This document shows positions 45,087-56,274 of a stretch of DNA of 64,000 bases, in pieces. The stretch covers positions 120,808,501 through 120,872,500 of the forward strand of contig CM032233.1 in NCBI GenBank assembly GCA_019009955.1, in the 5' to 3' direction. Numbering within the stretch: the stretch's first letter is position 1; every line of letters starts with the position of its first letter. Source of the stretch: Riptortus pedestris. Taxonomy: Eukaryota; Arthropoda; Insecta; Hemiptera; Alydidae. Made by a program: the position numbers and the translations under genes. A model generated the notes under the pieces. That model saw only the letters and a program-made list of their open reading frames with translations, ran no database searches and was not told the origin of the DNA.

Positions 45087-45898
45087 CAGATTAAAATATC
45101 TATGAAAGTAAAAATGGTAGATATATAGTATCTGTGAACGAAATGATGCTGGTTTTGTCCTCTTTAAAATGGTATGCGAACGAAAACTCTAGCTAATTTG
45201 GTTCAGGAGTTATGAAGAAAAGAAGCTCCTTTAGCTTTGAGTTGAGTACTAGCGGTGGCGGTGGCGGTGTTGCGATTTCATACTTTTTTCCTCTCCCGCA
45301 AATGCTTCCTTACGGGGTGCACAACGTGCCTAAAGAAGTTTTCACTTCAAAAAGTAAATAAAATATCGCGAAAACTTGGTACGCAAAAAGAAAAGGAAAA
45401 ATGAGAGAAGGAAAAGAAGACGTTTTACTTCTATGATTATCTGGTAGAATGCGCACTACACGTCCTTAAAAACAAACAGTTGTAGACCAATAATTGAAAT
45501 AAATCAAACCTCTCAACAACAATAATGCAAATACATAAATATAAATAAAGAAAAGAAAATAATTGTAACATAAAAATCAAATTAAAATAAATTTGGACAA
45601 TAAATAACAATGTCTGAAAGTGAAAACCTCTCGCAGCTGAAAACTTCTTTATTTAGATGACATACTTAAACTCTAAGGACAAGCATTAGATAAACATATT
45701 AACATTTCATTACATTTCCAATTACCTCGCCCTTCGTCCTCCGACCGGAGACCTGCTCCATCTGCCGGGCCGATCTGCGGCGCTAAACCATCCGGGGCGT
45801 CACCCGAACGCCTATTTATAAATTCAACCAAATCGGTCCAGACGCCTTTGAGGAGTTCAGTGACATACACACGTACGCTAGAATTATATATATAAAGA

Positions 45899-46210
45899 TA
45901 GAGGTGTATTAGCCTGTTAACGCTCTAGCGGTCGCAATATTTGCTTGATCGTTACCAAACTCCATATTTAAACGTTTCACGTTAAAAGACGGACCACGTT
46001 CTTCAACGGCTGGAATCGGATCATTGGGAGGGGGGTTTAGAGGGGAGGATTTTCGGGAATTCGAAATATCTCCTTTAGTGTGAGTCGGATCGAAATTTTG
46101 TAAAGAACCAATCTTTTTGCAAATTAAAAGATCTATAAACGGTGCCATGTACCTATTTTCACTGTCTTTAATATTAACCGAGATATCGGCGTTTTTTAGT
46201 TTCCGACCTT
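45899..46210 (-). mobile_element. Family A 5' half, joined to a B tail
   Basis: Minus-strand words TTAACGCTCTAGCGGTCGCA, TTACCAAACTCCATATTTAA and TTAATATTAACCGAGATATC. It begins right after the AAAGATA of a B tail and ends at a B unit word (CCCGCACTCCCGTTCG). The 118-codon ORF in it reads across the fragment and is not supported as a gene. Confidence 0.65.
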
Positions 46211-47638
46211 TAGTCAACCCGCACTCCCGTTCGAACCTAAAAAATTTAGTATAGCTTATAACCATGGAAGAATTAATGCTAATTCACATACCGAGTTTTG
46301 TTCAGTTCGGTTGAATCGTCGGTGCTCAATAAAATTGTTGGCCCCACTTTACTCTTTTATATACAGCGTATATCTCGTTTATACTTTATTATACGACAAA
46401 AGTGAATATAACAAAAGTTACTCCAAATAACAACTTAAACAATTCTTATCCTGTGCATATTTGCCGAAAATCCAATAGGAAACGAAATACGGCTCCTTAC
46501 AACCCCCACTCCTGCCCGTTCCTAGAAATGTTGGTATGGCTTGTTATAATGAAGGCGTTAGTGCTAATACACATACCGGGTTTTATTTATTTCGGTTGGG
46601 TCTTTTGTGACAAATAAAATTGTTGACTCCCGCTATAATTTTTAGCGTATAACTCATTTATACTTCCGTATACGACGAAAGTGTATATAACAAAAGTTAC
46701 TCTAAATAACAAAATAAATAATTTTTGTTATGTGCATATTTACCGAAAAACCAGTAGGAAACGAAATATTGCTATTTTTAATTTCAGGCCTCCTTACAAC
46801 CCCCACTCCTGCCCGTCCCTAGAAATGTTGGTATGGCTTGTTATAATGAAGGCATTAGTGCTAATACACATACCGGGTTTTATTTCGTTAGGTTGATTCT
46901 TTTGTGCCAAATAAAATTGTTGACTCCCGCTATAATTTTTAGCGTATAACTCATTTATACTTCCGTATACGACGAACGTGTATATAAGAAAAGTTACTTT
47001 AAATAACAAAATAAATAATTTTTGTTATGTGCATATTTGCCGAAAAACCAATAGGAAACGAAATATTGCTATTTTTAATTTCAGGCCTCCTTACAACCCC
47101 CACTCTTGCCCGTCCCTAGAAATGTTGGTATGGCTTGTTATAATGAAGGCATTAGTGCTAATACACATACCGAGTTATATTTTGTTCGGTTGAGTCACTT
47201 GTGCCAAATAAAATTATTGACTTCAGCTATAGTGTTTAGCGTATAACACATTTATACTTAGGTATACAACAAAAGTGTATATAACAAAAGTTACTCTAAA
47301 TAACAAAGTAAACAACTTTTGTTATGTGCATATTTGCCAAAAAAGCAATAGGAAACGAAATATCGCTATTTTTAATTTCAGGTCTCCCTTATAACCTCCT
47401 CTCCTGTTTGTCTTAGAGAATATTAATATAGCCTAAAGTCTAAGTTGGGCTAATAGTAATATACATACCAAGTTTCATAAAATTAGGTTCAGCCGTTTAT
47501 GCGTGAAAAGGTAACAAACAAACAAACACGAAAGAAACAAAATGCCGTTATGGTGTCTCTGACATGTGAAACAAAAAGTTATCTTGAAATTTCACGAAAA
47601 AATTCAATGTACAGACAGAGGTTACAATTTTATATATA
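46211..47638 (+). repeat. Family B tandem array, plus orientation (~297-bp units) with tail type 1
   Basis: GTGCATATTTRCCGAAAA recurs at 46453, 46732, 47029 and 47326 (spacings 279, 297, 297). Each unit has the inverted pair ACAAAAGTT/AACTTTTGT (sometimes degraded) and a 71-codon open frame. The block ends in the standard tail TTCAGCCGTTTATGCGTG, AAAC repeats and GTTACAATTTTATATATA. Confidence 0.85.
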
Positions 47639-47800
47639 TACTAGTTAAGGTACCCGGCTTCGCTCGGGAAATCATTTGGGGCGGAAAGATTCTATTCTGT
47701 TTTTGGCAATGCTTCTACGTGTACAACTGCTCATCCCTCTAGGCCATTTTTTCCCGTAGGGTCCGTTGGGTGACCTATAGCGGACACCACAACACTATAG
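47639..47800 (+). mobile_element. Family B head type 2 fragment between opposite arrays
   Basis: ACTAGTTAAGGTACCCGGCT, then CGCTCGGGAAATCATT, followed by about 120 bp of non-repeated sequence. It marks the turning point of the inverted arrangement. Confidence 0.6.
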
Positions 47801-48962
47801 TGGAAGTCAATAATTTTATTTGGCACAAGGGACTCAACCGAACTAAATAAAACTCGGTATGTGTATTAGCACTAATGCCTTCATTATAACAAGCCATACC
47901 AACATTTCTAGGGACGGGCAGGAGTGGGGGTTGTAAGGAGGCCTGAAATTAAAAATAGAAATATTTCGTTTCCTATTGGGGTTTCGGCAAATATGCACAA
48001 ACAAAAGTTGTTTATTTTGTTATTTAGAGAAAGTTTTGTCATATACACTATCGTCGAATACCGAACTATAAAGGCGTTATACGCTAAAAATTATAGCGGG
48101 AGCCAACAATTTTATTTGGCACAAAAGACTCACCGAACTAAATAAAACACTCGGTATGTGTATTAGCACTAACGCCTTCCTTATAATAAGCCATACTAAC
48201 ATTTCTAGGGACGGGCAGGAGTGGGGGTTATAAGGGAGGCTTGGAATTAATAATAGTGATATTTCGTTTCCTATTGGGGTTTCGGCAAATATGCACATAA
48301 CAAAAGTTGTTTATTTTGTTATTTAGAGAAAGTTTTGTCATATACACTATCGTCGAATACCGAACTATAAAGGCGTTATACGCTAAAAATTATAGCGGGA
48401 GCAAACAATTTTATTTGGCACAAAAGACTCACCGAACTAAATAAAACACTCGGTATGTGTATTAGCACTAACGCTTTCATTATAATAAGCCATACTAACA
48501 TTTCTAGGGACGGGCAGGAGTGGGGTTTATAAGGGAGGCCTGGAATTAATAATAGTGATATTTCGTTTCTTATTGGGGTTTCGGCAAATATGCACATAAC
48601 AAAAGTTGTTTATTTTGTTGTTAAGAGAAATTTGCTCAATAATTCTTTTCAATATGAACTACCAGGTACCTCACCTGGAAAAATTAATTCAAATTATAAT
48701 ATATTATTATAATATTTTGTCCTTAACAATTTAAATCTATGCATAATGCACAGGAGACGGGAAATATGACAATTTGGAGGATAATGAAGTCCTACAAAAA
48801 AATTAATTTTATTATTAACAAATCCACAGAAACGACGGGTATTAACCCTAAACACTGGGACGGGTAAATGTCAAAATATTGTGCAAAGTAAAGCATTGCC
48901 AAAAATATATCATAACCATTCAGCCTCAAATGAATTCCCGGGCGAAGTCGGGTTTCTGAGCT
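47801..48962 (-). repeat. Family B tandem array, minus orientation, ending in head type 1
   Basis: Minus-orientation units repeat with a period of about 299 bp (AAAAATTATAGCGGGAGC at 48088 and 48387). The head type 1 part (CTCACCTGGAAAAATTAATT; AATGAATTCCCGGGCGAAG) and CTAGTATATA close it. Together with 46211-47638 it forms a 2.7-kb inverted repeat. Confidence 0.8.
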
Positions 48963-48963
48963 A

Positions 48964-49028
<65 letters not shown>

Positions 49029-49078
49029 AGAGCGGTAACAGAGAAGTATATACACACAGACATGGACGCACACACACA

Positions 49079-49108
<30 letters not shown>
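48963..49108. repeat. (TA)n, family A scrap, (CA)n(CG)n
   Basis: (TA)n at 48963-49024, then AGAGCGGTAACAGAGAAG (a family A word), then (CA)n at 49070-49095 and (CG)n to 49108. The 99-codon minus ORF is an artefact. Confidence 0.85.
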
Positions 49109-49109
<1 letters not shown>

Positions 49110-49326
49110 TAGTCTGTACCACTCTACCGAACGTAGTTTCAGTCAACACTAAAGGTCATATTCAAACATTCCTTATGCGAGTTTGCTAAAAAGTTAAGAA
49201 ATGTTTCACTTGGGAACGAATTTTCATCGTGACACTGGATCCTGCTAGTCTCATAATGATGTTTATTTCATTTTCAATAATTATATAATCTGATTTATTT
49301 CTTTATTTTTTGTTGTTGTTCATTTC
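49109..49326. other. No gene seen
   Basis: Short unique-looking spacer before a family A fragment. Confidence 0.4.
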
Positions 49327-49440
49327 TAGCAGATTTCCCCTATGAGAAATCAGCTATTGAGGTTGTATTCATTTTTGAAAAATGTCCTCAAATTTCTATT
49401 GATCCTATCTAGGAGATGACGAAATTGAGGTCCGTTGATT
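49327..49440 (-). mobile_element. Family A 3' half fragment
   Basis: CTAGCAGATTTCCCCTATGA to GACGAAATTGAGGTCCGTTG. It stops where the (TA)n would begin; a short (TA)n lies 40 bp on at 49477-49495. Confidence 0.7.
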
Positions 49441-49494
49441 TGAAAAAAGATGCGCGTCATACGCGGGCAAATACAGTATATATATATATATATA

Positions 49495-50389
49495 TACTAG
49501 CTCAGATACCCGGCTTCGCCCGGGAATTCATTTGAGGCTGAATGGTGATGGTATTTTTTTGGCAAGGCTTTACTTTGCAAACTATTTTGACATTTACCCA
49601 TCCCAGTTTTAAGGGTTTATACCCGTTGTTGGCATTTTTTAATAATAAAAATAATTTTTTATGTAAGACTTCACTGTTCAAACCATAATCATGGGTAGCA
49701 TTTATTCCAATTAAATATCATCTATAATGAACATATTTCCTTTCAAAAGCCAATCCGAGCTCACATAGTATAGGCAAAGTTTTGCACGTAAGATTATATT
49801 TGTAATAGTGAATCTCACTGGAAATCGCTTCCAGGAATGCCAGACGGGAAATAAGTTAACTCAATTAACTGGTCCCGTCATCTTCCGCTCCCGCATGAGA
49901 CTTCTCAACATTCTTCTATTTCATATTATTGATGCAAAACATTATTTTACAATTTATCTACCGAATGGAATTAAATAATAGTGGTACCCTGAAAATATCA
50001 TATCGAGTTTAAACGCATATTGTTTTTTGTCATAATGACATTACCATTAACGTTTAATTGTTATTATATTAGATATTTGTTTCAATAACTTCAAGGTACA
50101 TTATAGAAATTAAATAATGTAATTGCTCTTATAGTTTATATTTCTATTGGAATTTATATTTCTATTGGAAATAAATAACGTTATATAAAGTTATTTTCTA
50201 GGAAAAATAAATAAATGAGGAGGGGATGACAAAGATTTATAACCTCACTAATCCGAATCATACTTTGAACTATCATATAAGACGAAAACATAACATCATT
50301 TGTCATAATATTCATTTATTAAAACCCCTTAAATAAGTACTAATATAATTATTGACTCCCGTTTAGCGTATATCCCGTGTTTACTTCAA
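49495..50389 (+). mobile_element. Family B head type 1 joined to a type 2 body
   Basis: CTAGCTCAGATACCCGGCTT head to about 49670, then a switch to the type 2 body (AACCATAATCATGGGTAGC, TATCATCTATAATGAACATA) with duplicated TTTATATTTCTATTGGAA at 50130-50170. This is a mosaic of two head types. Confidence 0.6.
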
Positions 50390-52135
50390 ACAAAAGTGTT
50401 GTGTTCTTTACGACAAAAGTGAATGCACACAAAAGTTACTCTAAATAACAAAGTAAACAACTTTTGTTATATGCACGTTTGCCGAAAAACAAATAGAAAA
50501 TAAAAAAGCGAGTTTTTCATTTCAGCCTCTCTTATAATCCCCACTCCCCTTTGAACCTAAAATTTTTAATATAGCTTATAATCATGGAAGAATTAATGCT
50601 AATTCACATACCGAGTCTTGTTAATTTCGGTTCAATCGTTAGTGCCCAACAAAATTGTTGGCTCCCGCTTTAGTATTTAGTGTAAATCTCGTTTATACTT
50701 TTTAATACGACAAAAGTGAATATAATAAATCTTACTGTAAATAACAAAATAAACAACTTTTGTCATGTGCATATTTGCAGAAAAACCAGTAGAAAACGAA
50801 ATACCGCTATTTTTAATTTAAGGCCTCCCTTACAACCCCCACTCTGCCCGTCCATAGAATTGTTGGTATAGCTTATGATAATTAAGGCGTCAGTGCTAAT
50901 ACATATACCGAGATTTAATTAGTTCGGTTGAGTCTTTTGTGCCAAATAATATTGTTGACTCCCGCTATAGGTTTTAGCGTATATCTCGTTTATAATACGG
51001 TATATGAAAAAAGTATAAAGTAGCTCAGATACCCGGCTTCGCCCGGGAATTCATTTGGGGCTGAATGGTGATGGTATTTTTTAGCAGGCTTTACATTGCA
51101 CAATATTTTGACATTTACCCGTCCCAGTGTTTAGAATTGATACCCGTCGTTGCCGGTGATTTGCTAATAATAGAATTATTTGTTCGATAATTATTCACAG
51201 TCTTCGATATTTTTTATATTTCCCCGTCTCTTATACATGTAAATATGGTGAATTTTATTTCAGGCCTCCCTTATAACCCCCCTCCCGTTCGAACCTAAAA
51301 ATTGTAATATAACTTATAATCATGGAAGAATTAATGCTAATTGACATACCGAGTTTTGTTAAGTTCGGTTCAGCCGTTAGTGCCCGCTAAAGTTACGTAT
51401 AACTCATTTATACTTAGGTATACGACAAAAGTGTATATAACAAAAGTTACTCCAAATAACAAAATAAACAACTTTTGTTATGTTTATATTTGCGGAAAAA
51501 CCAATAGGAAACGAAATATCGCTATTTTTAATTTCAGCCTTCCCTTATAACCCCCACTCCTGCTCGTCCATTAAAATGTTTGGTATGGCTTATTATAATG
51601 AAGGCCTCACTGCTAATACACATACCGAGTTTTATTTAGTTTGGTTGGGTCTTTTTTGGCAAATAATATTGTTGACTCCCGCTATAATTTTTAGCGTATA
51701 ACGCATTTAAACTTCGGTATACGACAAAAGTGTATATAACAAAAGTTACTCTAAATGACAAAATAAACAACTTTTGTTATGTGCATATTTGCCGAAAAAC
51801 CAATAGAAAACGAAATATCGCTATTTTTAATTTCAGGTCTCCCTTATAACCCCCACTTCTGTTCGTCTCAGAGAAAATTAATATAGCCTAAAGTCTAAGT
51901 TGGGATAGTAGTAATATACATACCAAGTTTCATAAAATTCGGTTCAGCCGTTTATGCGTGAAAAGGTAACAAACAAACAAACAAACAAACAAACAAACAA
52001 ACAAACAAACAAACAAACAAACAAACATACACGAAAGAAACAAAATGCAGTTATGGTGTCTATGACATGTGAAACGAAAAGTTATCGTGAAATTTCGCGA
52101 AAAAAATCAATGTACAGACAGAGGTTACAATTTTA
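50390..52135 (+). repeat. Family B tandem units with an internal head type 1, tail type 1
   Basis: Units at 50390-51010 are followed by another head (GTAGCTCAGATACCCGGCTT, 51020-51260). More units run to 51930, then the tail with an expanded (AAAC)n at 51969-52025 (about 14 repeats) and GTTACAATTTTATATATA. ORFs at 51480 and elsewhere are unit frames. Confidence 0.75.
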
Positions 52136-52162
52136 TATATATATAGATATATATATATATAT

Positions 52163-52299
52163 ATTTGTCTAATAACGCTCTAGCGGTCGCAATGTTTGAT
52201 GTATCGTTACCAAACTCGATATTAAATCGTTTTATAAAAAAAAATAAAGAAAAAAAGAAAGATCAAGTTCATTAATGGCATAAATTGGACCAGTGGGGC
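52163..52299 (-). mobile_element. Family A fragment between a B tail and mariner
   Basis: TTTGTCTAATAACGCTCTAG, CGTTACCAAACTCGATATTA, and AAATTGGACCAGTGGGG at the right edge, after which mariner coding sequence starts. It marks the truncation point of the mariner. Confidence 0.75.
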
Positions 52300-53104
52300 A
52301 CATATATTGCTAAAACTGTACGAATTGATAAAGAATCCGTACGGCAAATACTACATAACAATTTTAACATGCAAAACGTGTGTGCCAAAATGGTGCCTGA
52401 AATTCTCACATTTGAACAACTGGAAGCTCGCAAAAATGTTTGTACTGACACTTTGAATGCCATTGAAAATGACCCAAACTTACTCGAAAGGATAATAACA
52501 TGTGACGAATCATGGTTTTTTATGTATGATCCCGAAACAAAGCGCCAATGCCATCCACTGGAAGAGCCCATCTTCACCGACAGGCAAAAAAGCTCGAATG
52601 AGCAAATCAAAATTCAAAGCAATGTTGATTGTTTTTTTCGATATTCATGGGATTGTGAACCTTCACTGGGTTCCTGAAGGTAAAACGATTAATCAACATT
52701 ACTACCTTCACGTTCTTGCTGAACTCCGCGAAAGAATAAGGAAAAAATGACCTGAATTGTGGAAGGACAAGTCATGGGTTCTCCACCAAGACAATGCGCC
52801 GACTCATTCCGCATTGTCTGTTAAGAGGTTTCTAGCCAAATTCAGCATCCCAGTGTTAGACCATCCGTCTTATTCGCCGGATCTTGCGCCGTGCGACTTC
52901 TATCTGTTTCCTAAGGTGAAATCTGCATTAAAAGGAACAAGATTTGAGTCTGTTGAAGCTGTGAAAGAGAAAGCGGCACGCGTCCTGAAGGAGCTGACAG
53001 AAAAAGACTTCCAGCACTGTTTCGAACAATGGAAGGTTCGCATGGAGCGTTGTAGGGATAAAGGAGGGGTGTATATTGAAGGTATATATAAGGTATATAA
53101 GTAA
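52300..53104 (+). pseudogene. mariner transposase pseudogene
   Basis: The cut-and-paste transposase of the mariner family, D,D34D type. Visible motifs: ITCDESWFF (first catalytic Asp, about 52500), HQDNAPTHS (second, about 52788) and YSPDLAPCDFYLFP (third, about 52890), with exactly 34 residues between the second and third Asp. It starts mid-gene at a second helix-turn-helix (SVRQIL), so roughly the first 75-90 of about 345 residues are absent. There is a frameshift near 52550 (after PETKRQ) and a TGA at 52748 in RKK*PELW, where the family has Arg (CGA to TGA decay). It is not functional. Confidence 0.9.
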
Positions 53105-53168
53105 AAATGTATGAAATAAAAATAAAATGTTTTACAGCGTCAGTCTCGTTATTTAATAGCCACAACCC
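52300..53168 (+). mobile_element. mariner element, 5' truncated
   Basis: Carries most of a mariner transposase gene (below) and a 3' terminal region reading CAGTCTCGTTATTTAATAGC, like the ends of irritans-type mariners, then meets (TA)n. The 5' terminal repeat and the first part of the gene are missing. Confidence 0.85.
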
Positions 53169-53212
<44 letters not shown>

Positions 53213-53214
<2 letters not shown>

Positions 53215-53840
53215 TTTAGGGTAATCTGCTAGAAAATGAGGACAATTTATAACTATGTATGAAATCTGACAAGTGGTGGGGGGGGGGAGTTTAGACGGGG
53301 CAATTCCGAAAATTCTACATAACTCCGTTATTATAAGTCGGATCAATAAAGTGAATAGAACCAATCTTATGTTGTTATAATTTTTTTTTTCATTATCTTG
53401 ATTATTAACCGAGATATTTGCATTTGTTAATTTTTAGCCTTCAGTAAACCCCCACTCCTCTTGTTATATCAACAATAAGCAGTTATATCATGAACTACTT
53501 CATTCTAAGGGTGAATACCAAATATGGTTTTCTTTGAATGTTTACTTAGTGAGATTCATGCAAATACGTTATGTGATGAAGACATCATCAATTAAGGTTT
53601 TTGTTTCTTTACTTGAAAATGTTGATTTGATCTGCACCCTTATCGATATTTAACCGTTTCAGTCAAGGCTAACATCATATTTGTTATTGACTGAGATCGG
53701 GCTTGGAATGGTGGGGGTTTAGAGTGGGGGGGATTCGAAAACTCCAAATATCTCCATTATTATGACACGGATCGTAAAATGTTATAGAACCAATCTTGTT
53801 AAACTATTGATGTTCTACAATTGTTAATCTATGTACTTTT
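53213..53840 (-). mobile_element. Degenerate family A copy or copies
   Basis: After (TA)n (53170-53211), GGTAATCTGCTAGAAAATG and interior words (AACTCCGTTATTATAAGTCG, TTAACCGAGATATTTGC) run to about 53600. A second degraded interior piece (TATCGATATTTAACCGTTTC) runs to about 53835. Neither has a good 5' end. Confidence 0.5.
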
Positions 53841-53960
53841 TAGCAGATTTCCCTTCAGGGAAATCAGCTATTGAGGTCGTACTCATACGCGATTTTCGAA
53901 AAATTTCTTCAAATGTCCATCGATCCTACCCAGGAGATGACGAAAATGAGGTCCGTTCAA

Positions 53961-54012
<52 letters not shown>

Positions 54013-54796
54013 CTTTTAACGCTCTAGCGGTCGCAATTTTTGTTTGATCGTTACGAAACTCGATATTTAACCGTTTTATGTAAAAAGACAGATCAAGTTC
54101 GTTAATGGCTGAAATCGGACCAGAGGGAGGGGGGGTTTAGAGGGGGGATTTACGAAAATTAGTAATATCTCCGTTATTATGCATCGGATCGAAAAATTGT
54201 ATATAACCAATCTTATTGCAAATTACATTTACTATAAATATTGTTATATACGTTTATTCTCTATCTTGAATATTAACTGAGATATTTGCATTTTTCAGTT
54301 TTCAGCAAACCGCCACTTCTACTTATGTTACGTAAACAATACTCCGCTACATAATAAATCACATTATTGGAAGTTTAAATACCAAAAATTGTATTCAAGA
54401 GACCTTTATTATACATGCAAATATGTCCTGGTGACTCCCCCCCCCCCATATTAAAGTTTTGGACTACTAAAATTTTATTGATTGAGATAACAATTATTAA
54501 GACTCATTATTAATTACAGTACTAGATATAGTAAATAGTTCTCAATAAAATTAATGTGTTATATTCTGATATATTTCAGTAATTGTTTTTCTTTCCGGTG
54601 TGAGGCGGGCCGACCAGTTTGTTTACATTTCTAACCTAACGCTTCGTGTTGGCAGGTTATTGAAATTGGATGAAACATTTCTTATTTCCGTTTGTATTTA
54701 TTCAAGGTGTTGTTGTGTTAGCAGTATGTATATTTCTCTATTACTGAACTTCCCAAGGGAAATCTGCTTAGTTTACGCAGCCCCTGCGTGACGGAC
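53841..54796 (-). mobile_element. Family A, 956-bp long form
   Basis: Both ends intact (TAGCAGATTTCCCTTCAGGG; CCCCTGCGTGACGGAC), (TA)n at 53966-54007. It is almost collinear with 28871-29827, including the long-form-only 5' segment (TTTGTTTACATTTCTAACC, TTGGCAGGTTATTGAAATTGG), so these two look like the most recently related pair in the window. The 63-codon ORF in it is not conserved. Confidence 0.9.
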
Positions 54797-54869
54797 TTTT
54801 CTTAACTCAAGTATTAGGCGAGTTATTCGTACTTTCTTGTTTTTAGCCTTCAATAACCCCCCTGCTAAC

Positions 54870-54916
54870 ACACGTGGGAAATCTGCTTAGTTTACGCGGC
54901 CCCTGCGTGACAGAGT
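54870..54916 (-). mobile_element. Family A 5' end fragment
   Basis: CACGTGGGAAATCTGCTTAG, then TTTACGCGGCCCCTGCGTGA. It lies 74 bp right of a complete copy in the same orientation, so the two 5' ends are in tandem. Confidence 0.75.
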
Positions 54917-55310
54917 TTTCTCCCAGTATGTGTGTAAGGCACACAACTTTGGCATTATTGTCCCGAAATATTCCAGTCGGAGCCACTGTGCATAGTTGCT
55001 TTGGCCCAGTAGCCAATTGAGCCGGGTTGAGGCCGATCATACGACACAATCTAATGTAGCACTCCCATTATTACCAGCGCTGCTGGCCATGAATAAGGGC
55101 AAGGTCAACTCTCACAGAACTCTTGGCTGGGTTAAAAAAAACCTTGAGTCAGTACCCACTGCGCTTTCTTCTATTATTCTCTTCCAACTGTCTTGCCTAG
55201 TCGCTTCCCAGATCAATGGCCTAATTAGTAATATGCATTGCACACATTTGAGAAATTTTCTATTAGCAGATTTGAACTTATTGAGGATTCTTAACAAAAC
55301 AAAATGGGGA
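54917..55310 (-). other. Possible degraded coding remnant
   Basis: GC content is higher than its surroundings. On the minus strand the frame reads RPLIWEATRQDSWKRIIEES, similar in style to the end of LINE reverse-transcriptase proteins (E-A-x-x-D-x-W-x-x-I-I). Further on it reads SASTRLNWLLGQSNYAQWLR after a stop. Frames are broken by stops and shifts, and I cannot name the family. The 112-codon plus ORF may be its shadow. Confidence 0.3.
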
Positions 55311-55314
55311 GCAG

Positions 55315-55438
55315 ACAGATTTTCCTTAAGGTAAATCAGCTATTGAGGTCGTACTGATGACCTGATTTTCGAAATTTTTCTTCAAATGTCTATCGATCCT
55401 ACTTAGGAGATGACGAAAATGAGGTTCGTTCAAAACAG

Positions 55439-55505
<67 letters not shown>

Positions 55506-55702
55506 TATTATATTATATTTATATATGGTGTTGTTGTGTTTTTGGAGGTTTGGTCAATGTTGGTGAAGAGAGAGTCTGAAGAAGAGAAAATAAAATTCTC
55601 GAAATATCGGCATAAACTAAGAAGTTTCTTTCACCAACATTGACCAATCCTCCAAAAACACAACACCATATATAAATATATCCTGGTCGAAAGCAACAAC
55701 AC

Positions 55703-55744
<42 letters not shown>

Positions 55745-56272
55745 GATCTATCTGACTATCTATATATTTGTCTGTTACCACTCTAGCGGTCGCAATTTTT
55801 GTCTTATCATTACGTAACTCGATATTTAGTCGTTTTATGTAAAAAGAAAGATCAAGTTCGTTAACGGCTGAAATCGAACCAGGGGGAGGGTGGTTTAGAG
55901 GGGGGATTTTCGAAAATGCGAAATATCTCCGTTACTATACGTCGGATCGAAAAACTGTATATTACCAATCTTATTGAAACTTAAATGCTCTATAATTATT
56001 GTTATATACATTTATTCTCTATCTTGAATATTAACCGATATATTTGCATTTTTTCAATTTTCAGCCCTACTTCTACACATTTTACATAAACTATACTCTG
56101 TTATATAATAAAACACATTATCCCAAGCTTAATTACCAGATATGGTATTCAAGAGACCTTTATTATACGAGATACATGCAAATATGTTCAGGTGAACCCC
56201 CCCCCTCCCGGTCTTAAAGTCTTGTACTACTAAAATTTGATTGATTGAGTTAACAATTATTCTGACTCATTA
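55315..56272 (-). mobile_element. Family A, long form with a hairpin insertion
   Basis: 3' end near TTTTCCTTAAGGTAAATCAG. (TA)n at 55438-55504 and 55707-55741 flank a foldback insert (55515-55679). The 5' part reads to ATTCTGACTCATTATTACAG and then meets a B tail instead of the usual 5' end. Confidence 0.75.
55515..55679. repeat. Foldback element inside a family A (TA)n tract
   Basis: The left arm 55515-55567 (53 bp) and right arm 55630-55679 (50 bp) are mirror images apart from a 3-bp indel and one mismatch; the inner word is TCAATGTTGGTGAA/TTCACCAACATTGA. The 62-bp loop contains TCTCGAAATATCGGCATAAA. Such arms would form a very stable hairpin. Confidence 0.85.
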
Positions 56273-56274
56273 TT

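Larger units (their letters stand above)
43991..45348. mobile_element. Element with GAAGTGAAAACT inverted ends, carrying a nested MITE
   Basis: The left end GAAGTGAAAACTCCTTTAG (43991-44009) mirrors CTAAAGAAGTTTTCACTTC (45330-45348). A repeat of the subterminal word CTCCTTTAGCTTTGA occurs at both 44000 and 45226. Near the right end GCGGTGGCGGTGGCGGTG is a short triplet-like run. Length without the nested insert is about 774 bp. I see no clear target duplication, and the superfamily is unknown. Confidence 0.5.
43815..45898 (+). mobile_element. Family B element, head type 3 and tail type 2, with nested insertions
   Basis: The head GGACCCGGCAGACGTTGTCC and tail AAATCGGTCCAGACGCC...GAATTATATATATAAAGATA match 20428-21036, but the middle is replaced or interrupted by other elements (43991-45348). 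Its head directly follows the (TA)n of a family A 5' half, and its tail directly precedes another family A fragment. Confidence 0.6.

Noticed and set aside
45909..46265. 118-codon minus ORF
   Set aside because: It reads through a family A fragment and into a family B unit; no copy elsewhere keeps this frame.
51954..52172. 72-codon ORF with repeated TNKQ
   Set aside because: Translation of the (AAAC)n tail of a family B element.
52272..52610. 112-codon minus ORF over the mariner
   Set aside because: Shadow of the transposase on the opposite strand.
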